Shown here piece after piece: positions 24,613-33,559 of a DNA stretch of 64,000 nt. This DNA comes from Bacillus cereus ATCC 14579 (GTDB lineage Bacteria; Bacillota; Bacilli; Bacillales; Bacillaceae_G): the NCBI RefSeq assembly GCF_000007825.1, contig NC_004722.1, positions 1,590,501 through 1,654,500 on the forward strand, written 5' to 3'. Position numbers and translations under genes: made by a program. Within the stretch, counting starts at the first letter, position 1. Each line of letters starts with the position of its first letter. The notes under the pieces are model-generated. The model ran no database searches, had not been told where the DNA came from, and saw nothing but the letters and a program-made list of their open reading frames with translations.

Positions 24613-25599
24613 ATGAGTGGCGAAAAATTAAGCCAAGAGCAAATTGATGCCCTGCTGAAGGCGGTAAATGAAGGCGAGGAAATGCCAGCTTTCGCACAAG
24701 AAGCAGGAAAGCAAGAGAAATTTCAAGAGTATGATTTTAATAGACCAGAGAAGTTCGGTGTTGAGCATTTACGTAGTTTGCAAGCGATTGCTTCTACGTT
24801 TGGAAAGCAGACGTCACAGACGTTATCAGCGCGTATGCGTATTCCGATTGAACTAGAGCCTTCAACAGTTGAGCAAGTTCCATTTACGAGTGAGTATGTG
24901 GAGAAGATGCCGAAAGATTATTATTTATATTGCGTAATTGATCTCGGTTTACCAGAGCTTGGAGAAATTGTTATTGAGATTGATTTAGCATTCGTTATTT
25001 ATATTCATGAATGTTGGCTTGGCGGAGATAGTAAGCGTAACTTTACGATGCGCAGACCGTTAACAGCGTTTGAGTTTTTAACGCTTGATAATATATTCTT
25101 GCTTCTTTGTAAAAATTTAGAGCAATCATTTGAAAGTGTTGTTGCGATTGAACCGAAATTTGTAACGACAGAAACAGATCCGAATGCACTAAAGATTACG
25201 ACAGCGAGCGATATCATTTCATTACTTAACGTAAATATGAAGACAGATTTTTGGAATACGACGGTGCGTATCGGGATTCCATTCTTATCTGTTGAAGAAA
25301 TTATGGATAAGTTAACGTCTGAAAATATTGTCGAACATTCTTCAGACAAGCGCAAAAAGTATACGTCTGAAGTGGAAGTGAAAGTAAATCAAGTGTACAA
25401 ACCTGTTCACGTTGCAATTGGTGAGCAGAAAATGACAATGAGTGAAATTGAACAAATTGAAGAAGGCGATATTATTCCGCTTCATACGAAAGTTTCGGAT
25501 GAATTACTTGGTTATGTAGATGGAAAGCATAAATTTAATTGTTTTATTGGAAAAGATGGAACGCGTAAGGCGCTCCTATTTAAAAGTTTTGTAGAGTAG
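24613..25599 (+). CDS. fliM: Flagellar motor switch protein FliM
   Basis: A 328-residue switch protein. The N-terminal CheY-binding segment LSQEQIDALLKAVN is followed by YDFNRPEKFGVEHLRSLQAI. The CheC-like middle domain contains ELGEIVIEIDLAFVIYIHEC, and a C-terminal SpoA domain ends GYVDGKHKFNCFIGKDGTRK. AAGGGGA precedes the ATG. Complete frame. Confidence 0.94.
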   Translation: MSGEKLSQEQIDALLKAVNEGEEMPAFAQEAGKQEKFQEYDFNRPEKFGVEHLRSLQAIASTFGKQTSQTLSARMRIPIELEPSTVEQVPFTSEYVEKMPKDYYLYCVIDLGLPELGEIVIEIDLAFVIYIHECWLGGDSKRNFTMRRPLTAFEFLTLDNIFLLLCKNLEQSFESVVAIEPKFVTTETDPNALKITTASDIISLLNVNMKTDFWNTTVRIGIPFLSVEEIMDKLTSENIVEHSSDKRKKYTSEVEVKVNQVYKPVHVAIGEQKMTMSEIEQIEEGDIIPLHTKVSDELLGYVDGKHKFNCFIGKDGTRKALLFKSFVE

Positions 25600-25609
25600 G
25601 AGGATCCAT

Positions 25610-25969
25610 ATGAAGCATGAAGTATCTCCTGTGTCATTAATGGGATTAGAAGATTTTGCAGGAAAGCGAAATGAAGCAGGTAAAGCACATATTGATACTG
25701 TTTCAGATATTTCGATTGAACTTGGTGTAAAGCTTGGAAAGTCATCTATTACGCTTGGTGATGTGAAGCAGTTAAAAGTTGGCGATGTTCTTGAAGTAGA
25801 GAAAAACTTAGGACATAAAGTAGATGTGTATTTAAGTAATATGAAAGTCGGCATCGGTGAAGCAATCGTAATGGACGAGAAATTCGGTATTATCATTTCT
25901 GAAATTGAAGCTGATAAGAAACAAGCGGCGCTTATGAAAGCGCAAAGTCAAATGCAAGATAAAGAGTAG
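25610..25969 (+). CDS. fliN: Flagellar motor switch protein FliN
   Basis: A 119-residue C-ring protein. The SpoA domain covers most of it: VSDISIELGVKLGKSSITLG, DVKQLKVGDVLEVEKNLGHK, VDVYLSNMKVGIGEAIVMDE. The ATG follows AGGAGG. It lacks the long N-terminal CheC-like region of B. subtilis FliY, so it is the short FliN form. Confidence 0.93.
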   Translation: MKHEVSPVSLMGLEDFAGKRNEAGKAHIDTVSDISIELGVKLGKSSITLGDVKQLKVGDVLEVEKNLGHKVDVYLSNMKVGIGEAIVMDEKFGIIISEIEADKKQAALMKAQSQMQDKE

Positions 25970-25981
25970 AGGAGGAGTCAT

Positions 25982-26302
25982 ATGTCGTATATGACGACCT
26001 TATTTCAAGTCGTTTTACTGTTTGGTGCGCTCGGTTACGGTGCATATTATATGACGAAAAAGACGCGCAAACAGCAGTTTTTTAAGCAGGGTGAAAATGG
26101 CCATATACAAGTAAAAGACGGCGTTTATTTAAATCATCAAACGAGTGCCTTTTTATTTGAAGTGGACGGCAAGCAAGTGTTCACTGTTATTAGTAATAAC
26201 GGTGTACAGTCTGTGCAATTAACCGGAACAGGAAATCAGTTTCAACAAGCACTAGAAGACGCGGTGAAGAGTGAAACGAAAAAAGTAGAGGATCCATCAT
26301 GA
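25982..26302 (+). CDS. fliO: FliO-like export-gate assembly protein
   Basis: A 106-residue protein with one N-terminal membrane segment (TTLFQVVLLFGALGYGAYYM) and a cytosolic part with FliO-like beta strands (KDGVYLNHQTSAFLFEVDGK). FliO sequences diverge quickly, so the call rests on topology and position immediately before fliP. Its stop overlaps the fliP start by 4 bases (ATGA). Confidence 0.72.
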   Translation: MSYMTTLFQVVLLFGALGYGAYYMTKKTRKQQFFKQGENGHIQVKDGVYLNHQTSAFLFEVDGKQVFTVISNNGVQSVQLTGTGNQFQQALEDAVKSETKKVEDPS

Positions 26303-27057
26303 GAATAAAGAAACAGTTATCATTATTAGCCGTTATTTTCGTATTTTCTATCGTTTTTTCAATTATTTTTGTAAATCCAGCGTATGCAGCCCCGAACGGT
26401 TTTATTAATTTCGAAAATGGAAAAGAGTTTACGAGTAATTCAAGTGTACAACTATTTGCGCTCGTTACCCTTTTATCATTATCATCTTCTATCGTTCTAT
26501 TATTTACACATTTTACTTATTTTATGATCGTTCTAGGGATTACACGTCAAGGACTTGGGGTAATGAATTTACCACCAAACCAAGTGCTTGTTGGACTTGC
26601 ATTATTTTTATCACTCTTTACGATGCAGCCTGTACTTGGGCAACTGAAGAGTGATGTGTGGGATCCGATGACGAAAGAGAAAATAACAGTAAGTCAAGCT
26701 GCGGAAACGACAGCTCCTATTATGAAAGAATATATGTCAAAGCATACGTATAAGCATGATTTAAAAATGATGTTGAAAGTACGCGGAGAAGAGTTGCCGA
26801 AAGATTTAAAGGATCTTTCACTATTTACGCTCGTACCATCCTTTACGTTAACGCAAATTCAAAAAGGTTTACTAACAGGGATGTTCATTTATTTAGCGTT
26901 TGTATTTATAGATTTGATTATTAGTACACTTTTAATGTACCTCGGGATGATGATGGTACCGCCGATGATTTTAAGTTTACCGTTTAAAATACTCGTTTTC
27001 GTATATTTAGGTGGATATACAAAAATCGTCGACATTATGTTTAAAACGGTCGCCTGA
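26299..27057 (+). CDS. fliP: Flagellar export gate protein FliP
   Basis: A 252-residue membrane protein with a cleavable signal peptide (hydrophobic residues about 8-28, then NPAYA). Conserved FliP stretches are LFALVTLLSLSSSIVLLFTH, LGVMNLPPNQVLVGLALFLS, the periplasmic SLFTLVPSFTLTQIQKGL, and C-terminal MYLGMMMVPPMILSLPFKIL. FliP forms the core of the export pore with FliQ and FliR. Confidence 0.95.
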   Translation: MRIKKQLSLLAVIFVFSIVFSIIFVNPAYAAPNGFINFENGKEFTSNSSVQLFALVTLLSLSSSIVLLFTHFTYFMIVLGITRQGLGVMNLPPNQVLVGLALFLSLFTMQPVLGQLKSDVWDPMTKEKITVSQAAETTAPIMKEYMSKHTYKHDLKMMLKVRGEELPKDLKDLSLFTLVPSFTLTQIQKGLLTGMFIYLAFVFIDLIISTLLMYLGMMMVPPMILSLPFKILVFVYLGGYTKIVDIMFKTVA

Positions 27058-27090
27058 AGCGTTTGATGCTATGTGATAGGAGTCATATAA

Positions 27091-27366
27091 ATGAATACGT
27101 CACCAATTATAGATATTTTTCAAACCTTTTTTTATAAAGGGGTTATGATTTTAATGCCGGTTGCCGGCGTAAGTATGATTGTCGTTATTATCATCGCTGT
27201 CATTATGGCGATGATGCAAATTCAAGAGCAAACGCTGACGTTTTTACCGAAAATGGCGAGTATCGTCCTCGTTATTATCATTTTAGGTCCGTGGATGTTC
27301 CAAGAGTTAACGACGCTTATTTTAGATTTATTTGATAAAATCCCATCGCTATTGCGTTCGTACTAA
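27091..27366 (+). CDS. fliQ: Flagellar export gate protein FliQ
   Basis: A 91-residue protein with two membrane helices (MILMPVAGVSMIVVIIIAVI and MASIVLVIIILGPWMFQELT) joined by a loop containing MMQIQEQTLTFLPK, the FliQ hallmark. ATAGGAG precedes the ATG. Confidence 0.94.
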   Translation: MNTSPIIDIFQTFFYKGVMILMPVAGVSMIVVIIIAVIMAMMQIQEQTLTFLPKMASIVLVIIILGPWMFQELTTLILDLFDKIPSLLRSY

Positions 27367-27381
27367 GATAGGTGAACTGAA

Positions 27382-28143
27382 ATGAATATGGAATTATGGG
27401 CGGCGACGTTTTTTGCGTTTTGCCGCATTACTTCATTTTTATATTTTTTACCGTTTTTCTCAGGACGATCCATTCCAGCTATGGCGAAGGTTACATTTGG
27501 GCTCGGTCTGTCGATTACAGTTGCCGATCAAGTTGATGTTTCTCACATAAAGACGGTTTGGGATGTAGCTGCTTATGCAGCGACGCAAATTGTAATTGGA
27601 TTATCTCTTTCAAAAATTGTAGAAATGCTGTGGAACATTCCGAAAATGGCTGGACATATTTTAGACTTTGATATCGGTTTATCACAGGCAAGTTTGTTTG
27701 ATGTGAATGCAGGATCACAGTCTACTTTACTTTCAACACTTTTTGATATGTTCTTCCTCATTATTTTTATTTCACTTGGCGGCATTAATTATTTCGTTGC
27801 CACTATTTTAAAGTCGTTTCAATATACAGAGGCGATTTCAAAATTGCTGACGACTAGTTTTTTAGATAGTCTACTCGCAACGCTATTATTTGCGATCACA
27901 TCAGCGGTTGAAATTGCTCTGCCGCTGATGGGAAGTTTATTCATCATTAACTTTGTTCTAATTTTAATTGCAAAAAACGCTCCGCAATTAAACGTTTTTA
28001 TGAATGCATACGTAATTAAAATTACATGTGGTATTTTGTTTATTGCGATGAGTGTACCGATGCTCGGTTATGTGTTTAAAAATATGACGGATGTATTACT
28101 TGAAGAATATACGAAACTATTTAACTTTTTCTTAACGAAGTAG
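27382..28143 (+). CDS. fliR: Flagellar export gate protein FliR
   Basis: A 253-residue integral membrane protein with about six helices. Conserved FliR features are FAFCRITSFLYFLPFFSGRS near the start, a central IGLSLSKIVEMLWNIPKMAG with the Asp in DFDIGLSQASLFD, and VNFVLILIAKNAPQLNVFMN. It follows fliQ by 15 bases and precedes flhB. Confidence 0.94.
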   Translation: MNMELWAATFFAFCRITSFLYFLPFFSGRSIPAMAKVTFGLGLSITVADQVDVSHIKTVWDVAAYAATQIVIGLSLSKIVEMLWNIPKMAGHILDFDIGLSQASLFDVNAGSQSTLLSTLFDMFFLIIFISLGGINYFVATILKSFQYTEAISKLLTTSFLDSLLATLLFAITSAVEIALPLMGSLFIINFVLILIAKNAPQLNVFMNAYVIKITCGILFIAMSVPMLGYVFKNMTDVLLEEYTKLFNFFLTK

Positions 28144-28153
28144 GGGGACGCGC

Positions 28154-29200
28154 ATGGCAAAGGATAATAAAACAGAAAAGGCCACCCCGCAGAAGCGTAA
28201 AAAATCGCGTGAAGAAGGGAATATTGCCCGGAGTAAAGATTTAAATAATTTATTTTCCATTCTCGTATTAGCAGTTGTCGTTTATTTCTTCGGAGATTGG
28301 CTAGGGTATGAGATTGCGAATTCCGTAGCGGTGCTGTTTGATCAAATTGGAAAAAATACAGATTCAACCGAGTATTTTTATTTAATGGGGATTTTATTAC
28401 TGAAAGTATCGGCTCCGATATTAATACTCGTATACGCTTTTCATTTATTCAATTATATGATTCAAGTCGGTTTCCTATTTTCTTCTAAAGTCATTAAACC
28501 GAAGGCGTCACGTATTAATCCGAAAAACTATTTTACGAGACTGTTTAGTCGTAAAAGTTTAGTTGATATTTTGAAATCACTATTTTATATGGGATTAATC
28601 GGTTACATCGCTTATGTTCTTTTTAAAAAGAATTTAGAGAAAATCGTCAGTATGATTGGATTTAACTGGACTGCATCACTTACTGAAATTATTAGGGAAA
28701 TTAAATTTATTTTCTTAGCAATTTTAATTATTTTAATCGTTCTTTCTATTATTGATTTTATTTATCAAAAATGGGAGTACGAACAAGATATTAAGATGAA
28801 AAAAGAAGAAGTGAAACAAGAGCATAAAGATAATGAAGGGGACCCGCAAGTAAAAGGGAAACGAAAAAACTTTATGCATGCAATCTTGCAAGGAACAATT
28901 GCGAAGAAGATGGATGGCGCAACATTTATTGTAAATAACCCGACTCATATTTCGGTCGTACTTCGTTACAATAAACACGTTGATGCAGCACCAATTGTCG
29001 TTGCAAAAGGGGAAGATGAGCTCGCATTATATATACGAACGCTTGCCCGTGAACAAGAAATACCAATGGTGGAAAACCGTCCGCTTGCTCGTTCTTTATA
29101 TTATCAAGTCGAGGAAGATGAGGCGATTCCAGAAGATTTATATGTAGCTGTAATTGAAGTTATGCGCTATTTAATTCAGACGAATGAACTTGAAGTATAA
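28154..29200 (+). CDS. flhB: Export switch protein FlhB
   Basis: A 348-residue protein. The N-terminal KTEKATPQKRKKSREEGNIA motif is followed by four membrane helices, a charged linker, and a cytosolic domain with the autocleavage site NPTH (VNNPTHISVVLRYN) and VENRPLARSLYY. FlhB cleavage together with FliK sets the switch from hook to filament export; in this sequence the FliK partner is broken. Confidence 0.95.
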   Translation: MAKDNKTEKATPQKRKKSREEGNIARSKDLNNLFSILVLAVVVYFFGDWLGYEIANSVAVLFDQIGKNTDSTEYFYLMGILLLKVSAPILILVYAFHLFNYMIQVGFLFSSKVIKPKASRINPKNYFTRLFSRKSLVDILKSLFYMGLIGYIAYVLFKKNLEKIVSMIGFNWTASLTEIIREIKFIFLAILIILIVLSIIDFIYQKWEYEQDIKMKKEEVKQEHKDNEGDPQVKGKRKNFMHAILQGTIAKKMDGATFIVNNPTHISVVLRYNKHVDAAPIVVAKGEDELALYIRTLAREQEIPMVENRPLARSLYYQVEEDEAIPEDLYVAVIEVMRYLIQTNELEV

Positions 29201-29223
29201 TAGCGCGTTTGGAGGAGATCTCT

Positions 29224-30603
29224 TTGTTTAAGATAGATTCTGCAAGAACCTATTTTTCTATCTTTTTAGCAGCGTCATTCGTAGTGGCGCTCTTAATTCC
29301 ACTTCCACCATTTATACTTGATATTATTATCGTTTTTCTACTAAGTATGTCAGTGCTTATTTATATGCGAGCGACAAGTATTAACGAGTGGGATGAATTA
29401 AAGTCATTTCCAACGATGTTGTTATTAATCGGGATTTTCCGCGTATCGATTAACGTTTCGACGACGCGAGCGATTTTGACAGATGGAAATGCCGGTCATG
29501 TTATTGAAGAGTTCGGCCAGTTCGTAATTGGCGGAAACTTATTAATTGGTATCGTTATTTTTACAGTATTAATCATATTCCAGTTTATCGTTGCAAACGG
29601 TGCATCTCGTACAGCTGAAGTAGCAGCTCGTTTTACACTTGATTCTTTACCAGGGAAACAAATGTCTATCGATGCTGATTTAAACCAGCGTATTATTTCA
29701 GAAAAAGATGCACAAGCAAAACGTAAAAAATTAAATATGGAAACAGAGTTTTACGGAGCGATGGATGGTGCCGGGAAGTTCATTAAAGGGGACGTTATTT
29801 TCGGGATTGTCATTTTATTTGTAAACATTATTTTCGGTTTAATTGTCGGAATGATGCAGCAAGGAATGAGCTTTGCAGATGCAGCTCTTCATTATACACA
29901 GTTAACTGTCGGTGACGGAATCGTAAACCAAATCGGTTCATTAATGCTTGCAATTTCAACAGGTATTATCGTAACGCGTGTATTTGACGGCTCACCGGAT
30001 ACAGTAACAGAAGGTATCTTTAAAGAGTTATTAGCGCATGAAGTCGTTGTATATGCGCTCGGTGGTTTATTTATCGCAATGGGTATTTTTACTCCGCTAC
30101 CGTTTCTACCATTCGCACTCGTTGGCGGAACAATTATCCTCTTAGGCATTCGTAATAAAAATCGAATAAAGAAAGAAAAAGAAGACGAGCTTCAAAAAGA
30201 AATAGAAATGATCCAAGGCGAAGATGAGCAACTGCAACAAGTAGAAGATTCATTTGGAGTATTTACAGATAAATATCCAATTATAGTAGAACTCGGTTTA
30301 GATTTAGCAGCACTTGTAAAGCAGAAAATTAACGGAGAAACAGCTCGTGATAAAGTTGTTCTTATGAGGAAGTCAATTATTACTGACCTCGGTATTAATG
30401 TTCCTGGAATTAACTTTAAAGATAATACGAGTTTTAGACCACGCGGACGTTACATTATTCGAATTAAAGGTGCGAAAGCGGCTGAAGGTGTTTTAAAATC
30501 AGGTTATTTATTAGCACTGAAAACACCAAACGTAATGGCTGATTTAGATGCAGAGCCAGCGAAAGATCCAATTTTCGGTGAAGATGGGTATTGGATTTTA
30601 TAG
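29224..30603 (+). CDS. flhA: FlhA export gate, N-terminal membrane part (ends at an in-frame TAG)
   Basis: A 459-residue segment with the eight-helix membrane part of FlhA and the FHIPEP-type loop (GIFRVSINVSTTRAILTDGN, ARFTLDSLPGKQMSIDADLN). It also has the first portion of the cytosolic domain (PGINFKDNTSFRPRGRYIIR). Full-length FlhA has about 680-690 residues. Here TAG at 30601-30603 stops translation after DGYWIL. The next codons stay in the same frame and continue as FlhA, so this is a nonsense change, not a frameshift. The start is TTG 29224, with GGAGGAG 6 bases upstream. Confidence 0.88.
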   Translation: MFKIDSARTYFSIFLAASFVVALLIPLPPFILDIIIVFLLSMSVLIYMRATSINEWDELKSFPTMLLLIGIFRVSINVSTTRAILTDGNAGHVIEEFGQFVIGGNLLIGIVIFTVLIIFQFIVANGASRTAEVAARFTLDSLPGKQMSIDADLNQRIISEKDAQAKRKKLNMETEFYGAMDGAGKFIKGDVIFGIVILFVNIIFGLIVGMMQQGMSFADAALHYTQLTVGDGIVNQIGSLMLAISTGIIVTRVFDGSPDTVTEGIFKELLAHEVVVYALGGLFIAMGIFTPLPFLPFALVGGTIILLGIRNKNRIKKEKEDELQKEIEMIQGEDEQLQQVEDSFGVFTDKYPIIVELGLDLAALVKQKINGETARDKVVLMRKSIITDLGINVPGINFKDNTSFRPRGRYIIRIKGAKAAEGVLKSGYLLALKTPNVMADLDAEPAKDPIFGEDGYWIL

Positions 30604-30606
30604 CAT

Positions 30607-31290
30607 ATGGTGCAAGATGCACAAATGAAAGGCTATCAAGTGTTAGAGCCACTTAGCATATTAATTACACATTTAGATGTTGTCGTTAGACGTATTCTTC
30701 ACGAATTAATTCAGCGCCAACATGTAAAAGACTTAATTAACTCACTTGAAAATGATAATGGCGTTCTATTAGAAGAGATTAAGAAGAAAGAAATTGATTT
30801 ATCACTCGGTCAAAATGTTATTAAACAACTTCTAAAAGAAGGTATTTCTATTCGTGATTTACCAACCATTATTGAAGGTATTATTGACGGCAAAGAAATT
30901 TATCAAAACCACGTTGATGGTGTGACATCATTTGTTCGTGAATGTATTTCAAAAGTTATTTGTGAAAATGCGAAAAATCCGGACGGAAAAATATATGCAG
31001 CGCTCTTCTCTGATTCAATTGAGTTAGATGCAGATGTTGTGAATAATTCATATCAAGGTTACTTATTAAACTGGGATTTAGATTTAGAAACACGTGTCGT
31101 TGAGCAAGTGCAGCGTGTCTTTAAACAAGCACGTTTAATGGGAAGAGAACCAGTGTTATTAACACGTAGAAAAGATTTTAGATTTGCGATTGTAAGACTG
31201 CTAGAACGTTATCAAGTGGAAGCACAAGTACTTTGTATTAGCGAATTAGCACCAGAAATTGTTGTGGATCAAATTGCCTATATTGAATAG
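30607..31290 (+). CDS. flhA: FlhA, C-terminal cytosolic part (separate reading after the stop)
   Basis: A 227-residue piece beginning HMVQDAQMKGYQVLEPLSIL in the flhA frame, covering the remaining FlhA cytosolic domain with substrate and chaperone docking surfaces (GISIRDLPTIIEGIIDGKEI and LETRVVEQVQRVFKQARLMG). ATG 30607 is 3 bases past the TAG but has no good Shine-Dalgarno of its own. Reinitiation could yield a separate C-terminal protein; otherwise flhA is inactive. Confidence 0.8.
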   Translation: MVQDAQMKGYQVLEPLSILITHLDVVVRRILHELIQRQHVKDLINSLENDNGVLLEEIKKKEIDLSLGQNVIKQLLKEGISIRDLPTIIEGIIDGKEIYQNHVDGVTSFVRECISKVICENAKNPDGKIYAALFSDSIELDADVVNNSYQGYLLNWDLDLETRVVEQVQRVFKQARLMGREPVLLTRRKDFRFAIVRLLERYQVEAQVLCISELAPEIVVDQIAYIE

Positions 31291-31304
31291 TAGGGGGTGA
31301 AGTA

Positions 31305-32626
31305 ATGGAAAGTACAGAAAAGAAAGAAGCGTTAATGCGAATAAAAGCAGCTTCGAAAAATGAATTGTATCGAAAGTTATTTGACCAATATGGTACAGAT
31401 TATTATTACGTTGTCGATGAAAGTGTAAAACGAAATATACCGTTTTTTTGGAAAAAGGATTATGAAATGTTAGTTGCATTTCCAGAAGAAAAACAGGAAG
31501 AAGTGAATGAAGGTACAGCTCAATTTCATGAACAATTAATGGATGTTGTGAATGATCCTTCAGAACAAATTGTGAAGGCGAATGGAATTCAATCAGTACT
31601 GCACAATTTAGAAAACGTAACGACTTCTATGTCATACGCGGCGATGCAAACAGGAAATAGTGAAGAATGGGCAAGAAAAAAAGAGAAACTATTAAAGCTG
31701 TTTGAAAAAGGAATCGTCGTTGTGAAACCGATGAAAGAAACGGAAGTAACGAAAGTAACGAAAAAGAAAAAAGTTGTGAAACAAGTCGTTCCAGTAAAGA
31801 AAGAAGAAGTAGCTCCAAAGAAAGAAAATCAAGAATCTGTACCGTTTATTATTCAAAAAGTAATTCGGATGCTAGAACAAAACGATGTGGAACAATATTT
31901 CATTCATGCATATGCTGAAAAGTTAAAAATAAAGTTTGAAAATGCAACGATGATTACGGAAGAAGAAGTTATCAGGTACATATTGGAAGATATGAAATCT
32001 CATTTTAATACGGAAAACGTCTTTGAAAAAGAAGTACAAACAATTGCATTAATCGGTCCAACTGGCGTTGGTAAAACGACGACACTGGCGAAAATGGCAT
32101 GGCAATTTCACGGTAAGAAAAAAACAGTTGGTTTTATAACGACCGATCATTCGCGCATAGGGACAGTGCAGCAATTGCAAGATAACGTAAAGGACAATTG
32201 GATCTGAAGTAATTGCTGTGCGTGATGAAGCTGCAATGACAAGAGCGCTTACGTATTTTAAAGAAGAAGCACGCGTCGATTATATTTTAATTGATACAGC
32301 AGGGGAAAAATTATCGTACGTCAGAAACAGTGGAAGAAATGATTGAAACGATGGGACAAGTAGAACCAGATTATATTTGTTTAACGTTATCAGCTTCTAT
32401 GAAAAGTAAAGATATGATTGAAATCATTACAAACTTTAAAGATATTCATATAGATGGTATTGTGTTTACGAAATTTGATGAAACAGCAAGTAGTGGCGAA
32501 TTGTTGAAAATTCCAGCAGTATCATCAGCTCCTATTGTATTAATGACAGATGGCCAAGACATAAAGAAAAATATACATATCGCTACAGCTGAACATTTAG
32601 CAAAACAAATGTTACAAACATCGTAG
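31305..32626 (+). pseudogene. flhF: SRP-type GTPase FlhF, double frameshift
   Basis: FlhF is a signal-recognition-particle-family GTPase that sets flagellar position and number. The first part (to 32207) holds the basic/charged B domain and the G1 loop ALIGPTGVGKTTTLAKMAW. An extra G at 32192-32193 breaks the frame. The region to about 32300 continues in frame 2 (SEVIAVRDEAAMTRALTYFK, DYILIDTAG). A second extra G in GGGG at 32302-32305 shifts again into the last part, with the G4 motif TKFDET. Removing both bases gives 440 clean codons, so the parent gene was intact. Confidence 0.9.
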
Positions 32627-32630
32627 AAAA

Positions 32631-32668
32631 GAGGTGAAGAATAAGGCGCTTGCCTTATTCAAACGAAT
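32631..32668 (+). promoter_or_regulatory. Shine-Dalgarno separated from the flgG start by a perfect hairpin
   Basis: GAGGTG (32631-32636) is 32 bases from ATG 32669. Between them GAATAAGGC (32639-32647) pairs perfectly with GCCTTATTC (32652-32660) around a GCTT loop. If the 9-bp stem forms, the effective spacing becomes about 10 bases, which is normal for initiation. No other start codon in frame is closer, and a stop lies just upstream in that frame. Confidence 0.65.
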
Positions 32669-33442
32669 ATGAACGGTCTTTATATAGGTTCTATGGGCAT
32701 GATGAATTACATGCAGCGCATTAATGTTCATTCGAATAACGTTGCAAATGCTCAAACGACAGGATTTAAAGCAGAAAATATGACGTCTAAAGTATTTGAT
32801 GTACAAGACACATATCGCCGCGGAGATGGGGCGGTAACAAATATCGGTTCGGTCGATTACGCTGTAGTACCAGCTGCAACGCATGTGAATTTAGTACAAG
32901 GAAATATACAAATGACAAATAGCGCTACAGATTTCTTTTTAGATGACGGCGCGGCCGGTACAACATCATTTTTTGTTACTTCTAAAAATGATGAAACGTT
33001 TTTAACGAGAGATGGTAGTTTCACATTAAATAGTGATCGATATTTACAAACATCTTCAGGTGCTTTCGTAATGGGAGAGAATAATGAGCGTATTCGTATT
33101 CCAGAAGGAGCAAAGGTTGCTGTACAAGCAGACGGTACATTATATGATGAAGTAACACAAAATAATATTGCTCGTTTGCAAACAAAAACAGTAGATGCAG
33201 AAACGAATGCACGTCTCGTGCAACGTGAAAACAAAAGCTTTACACTAGCAGAAGGAAACATTGCTAATTTACCGAACGGAACAGGAATAGTAAAAAATCA
33301 TATGCTAGAAAATTCAAATGTAGATATGACGAAAGAGATGGCAGATCTTATGACAGATCAAAAGATGATTCAAGCATCACAGCGCGTTATGACTTCATTT
33401 GATAAAATTTATGAAAAAGAAGCGAATGAAATATTGAGATAG
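32669..33442 (+). CDS. flgG: Flagellar rod/hook-family protein (FlgG/FlgF type)
   Basis: A 257-residue axial protein. The N-terminus is MNGLYIGSMGMMNYMQRINV, then HSNNVANAQTTGFKAEN. The C-terminus is ENSNVDMTKEMADLMTDQKM, then IQASQRVMTSFDKIYEKEAN. It is the only distal-rod-type gene in the window and I name it flgG by length and position, but FlgF is possible. Last gene of the locus; a terminator follows at once. Confidence 0.88.
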   Translation: MNGLYIGSMGMMNYMQRINVHSNNVANAQTTGFKAENMTSKVFDVQDTYRRGDGAVTNIGSVDYAVVPAATHVNLVQGNIQMTNSATDFFLDDGAAGTTSFFVTSKNDETFLTRDGSFTLNSDRYLQTSSGAFVMGENNERIRIPEGAKVAVQADGTLYDEVTQNNIARLQTKTVDAETNARLVQRENKSFTLAEGNIANLPNGTGIVKNHMLENSNVDMTKEMADLMTDQKMIQASQRVMTSFDKIYEKEANEILR

Positions 33443-33470
33443 TGGACTCCTAATAAAGGAGTCTTTTATT
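33443..33470 (+). terminator. Terminator of the flagellar operon
   Basis: GGACTCCT-AATAA-AGGAGTC followed by TTTTATT, immediately after the flgG stop. Confidence 0.9.
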
Positions 33471-33494
33471 AATTGTAAATTTCAGAATTATCAT

Positions 33495-33523
33495 TTGACT
33501 TTAAGGAGCTTCTTTTTTATATT
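33495..33523 (+). promoter_or_regulatory. SigA-type promoter of the alaX operon
   Basis: TTGACT (33495-33500), 17-base spacer, TATATT (33518-33523). It lies 37 bases before the alaX start. Confidence 0.75.
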
Positions 33524-33559
33524 AGTAGGTATAACTATAACTACTAAAGAGGTGAGAGT

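Noticed and set aside
29224..31290. flhA as two naturally separate genes
   Set aside because: The frame continues unbroken in register across the TAG, the ATG after it has no ribosome site, and FlhA is a single protein in known flagella.
1..33442. Assignment to B. anthracis because motility genes are broken
   Set aside because: The lesions seen here are mostly one-base duplications that also occur outside motility, and flgL and fliF are intact. Species cannot be fixed from this window.
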